Assembly (NCBI GenBank): GCA_937890735.1 | Contig: CALACZ010000075.1 | Coordinates: 1-32,678, forward strand | Direction: 5' to 3' | Length of the DNA: 32,678 nt | From: an uncultured Bacillota bacterium | Lineage (GTDB): Bacteria; Bacillota; Clostridia; Oscillospirales; Oscillospiraceae | In this document: positions 32,543 to 32,678 of the stretch, piece after piece | How the letters are laid out: each line of letters opens with the position of its first letter | Numbering within the stretch: position 1 is the first letter of the stretch | Position numbers and translations under genes: made by a program | Notes under the pieces: model-generated | What the model was told of the DNA's origin: nothing | Database searches by the model: none | Seen by the model: only the letters and a program-made list of their open reading frames with translations

Positions 32543-32678
32543 CAATTCGTCGCGCAGATTCGCCGAGAGATTTTTCGTCAAGGCAAGGTTTGGAATGCGC
32601 AGGAATACTTTGTGTATTTCAAGCGTTCCAAACCGCCGCATTGGCGGAAAAGATCCGGCGAAGCGCGATGACGAATTG
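32543..32678. repeat. Long imperfect palindrome, probable miniature repeat element
   Basis: The last 136 nt read as an imperfect palindrome. The left end CAATTCGTC-GCGC matches the complement of the right end GCGCGATGACGAATTG. Inside are TTCGCCG / CGGCGAA, then TTTGGAA(T)GC (32599-32608) / GC(G)TTCCAAA (32623-32632). The centre AATAC-TTTGT-GTATT (32613-32627) closes the structure. A side hairpin CCGCC-GCATT-GGCGG lies at 32633-32647. It holds no gene. The shape fits a MITE-like or structured-RNA repeat; the window ends inside or exactly at the right arm, so its limits are not certain. Confidence 0.72.

Overview
The window looks like chromosome from a GC-rich (roughly 60 percent by eye) Gram-positive anaerobe of the Clostridia, most like the Oscillospiraceae. 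The signs are strong AGGAGG-type ribosome sites with several TTG/GTG starts, a T-box riboswitch, a YloU-FakA pair, a SpoVB-type flippase, and an Rrf2 / cysteine desulfurase / NifU / MnmA cluster. The taxon is inferred from gene content only. Most of the window is housekeeping DNA; no phage, IS transposase, CRISPR or defence locus is visible.

Layout. 1-6380 (+): the 3' end of citrate synthase, a ROK regulator, a three-gene SPFH / zinc-ribbon / TPM-domain cluster resembling Bacillus YdjI-YdjG-YdjH but without PspA, and a DUF2974-type hydrolase. 6415-12914 (-): deoxyinosine glycosylase coupled to threonine aldolase, a SpoVB-like flippase, a TrpB2-type tryptophan synthase beta chain behind a T-box with a UGG (Trp) specifier, an unknown membrane protein, and RsmE. 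13024-17271 (+): tRNA-Leu(GAG), a frameshifted solute-binding lipoprotein, a broken hybrid sensor kinase, and an NSS-family sodium symporter with a structured leader. 17320-20550 (-): mnmA, nifU and nifS behind an Rrf2 (IscR-like) regulator, with a clear palindrome over the nifS promoter. 20635-23514 (+): glycerol-1-phosphate dehydrogenase and an HtrA protease. 23594-23930 is a gene-free cluster of GTAGGGGCGG palindromic repeats. 24019-32474 (-): FakA, YloU (Asp23), an unknown lipoprotein with a C9 tract, GpmI, an unknown P-loop ATPase and RecG. The window ends inside a long imperfect palindrome (32543-32678) that looks like a miniature repeat element.

How genes work together. NifS, NifU and MnmA form a sulfur-transfer line (cysteine sulfur to Fe-S clusters and to 2-thiouridine in tRNA), probably under Fe-S feedback through the Rrf2 protein. 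The T-box ties TrpB2 to charging of tRNA-Trp. The SPFH/zinc-ribbon/TPM trio probably acts at the membrane. The binding protein and hybrid kinase were probably one nutrient-sensing unit that is now decaying.

The items most worth a second look are the orphan Trp T-box/TrpB2 unit, the PspA-less SPFH trio, the two repeat families, the C9 tract in the lipoprotein, the structured leader of the symporter, and a terminator hairpin whose 3' arm supplies the next gene's ribosome site. I found no convincing wholly new multi-gene system.
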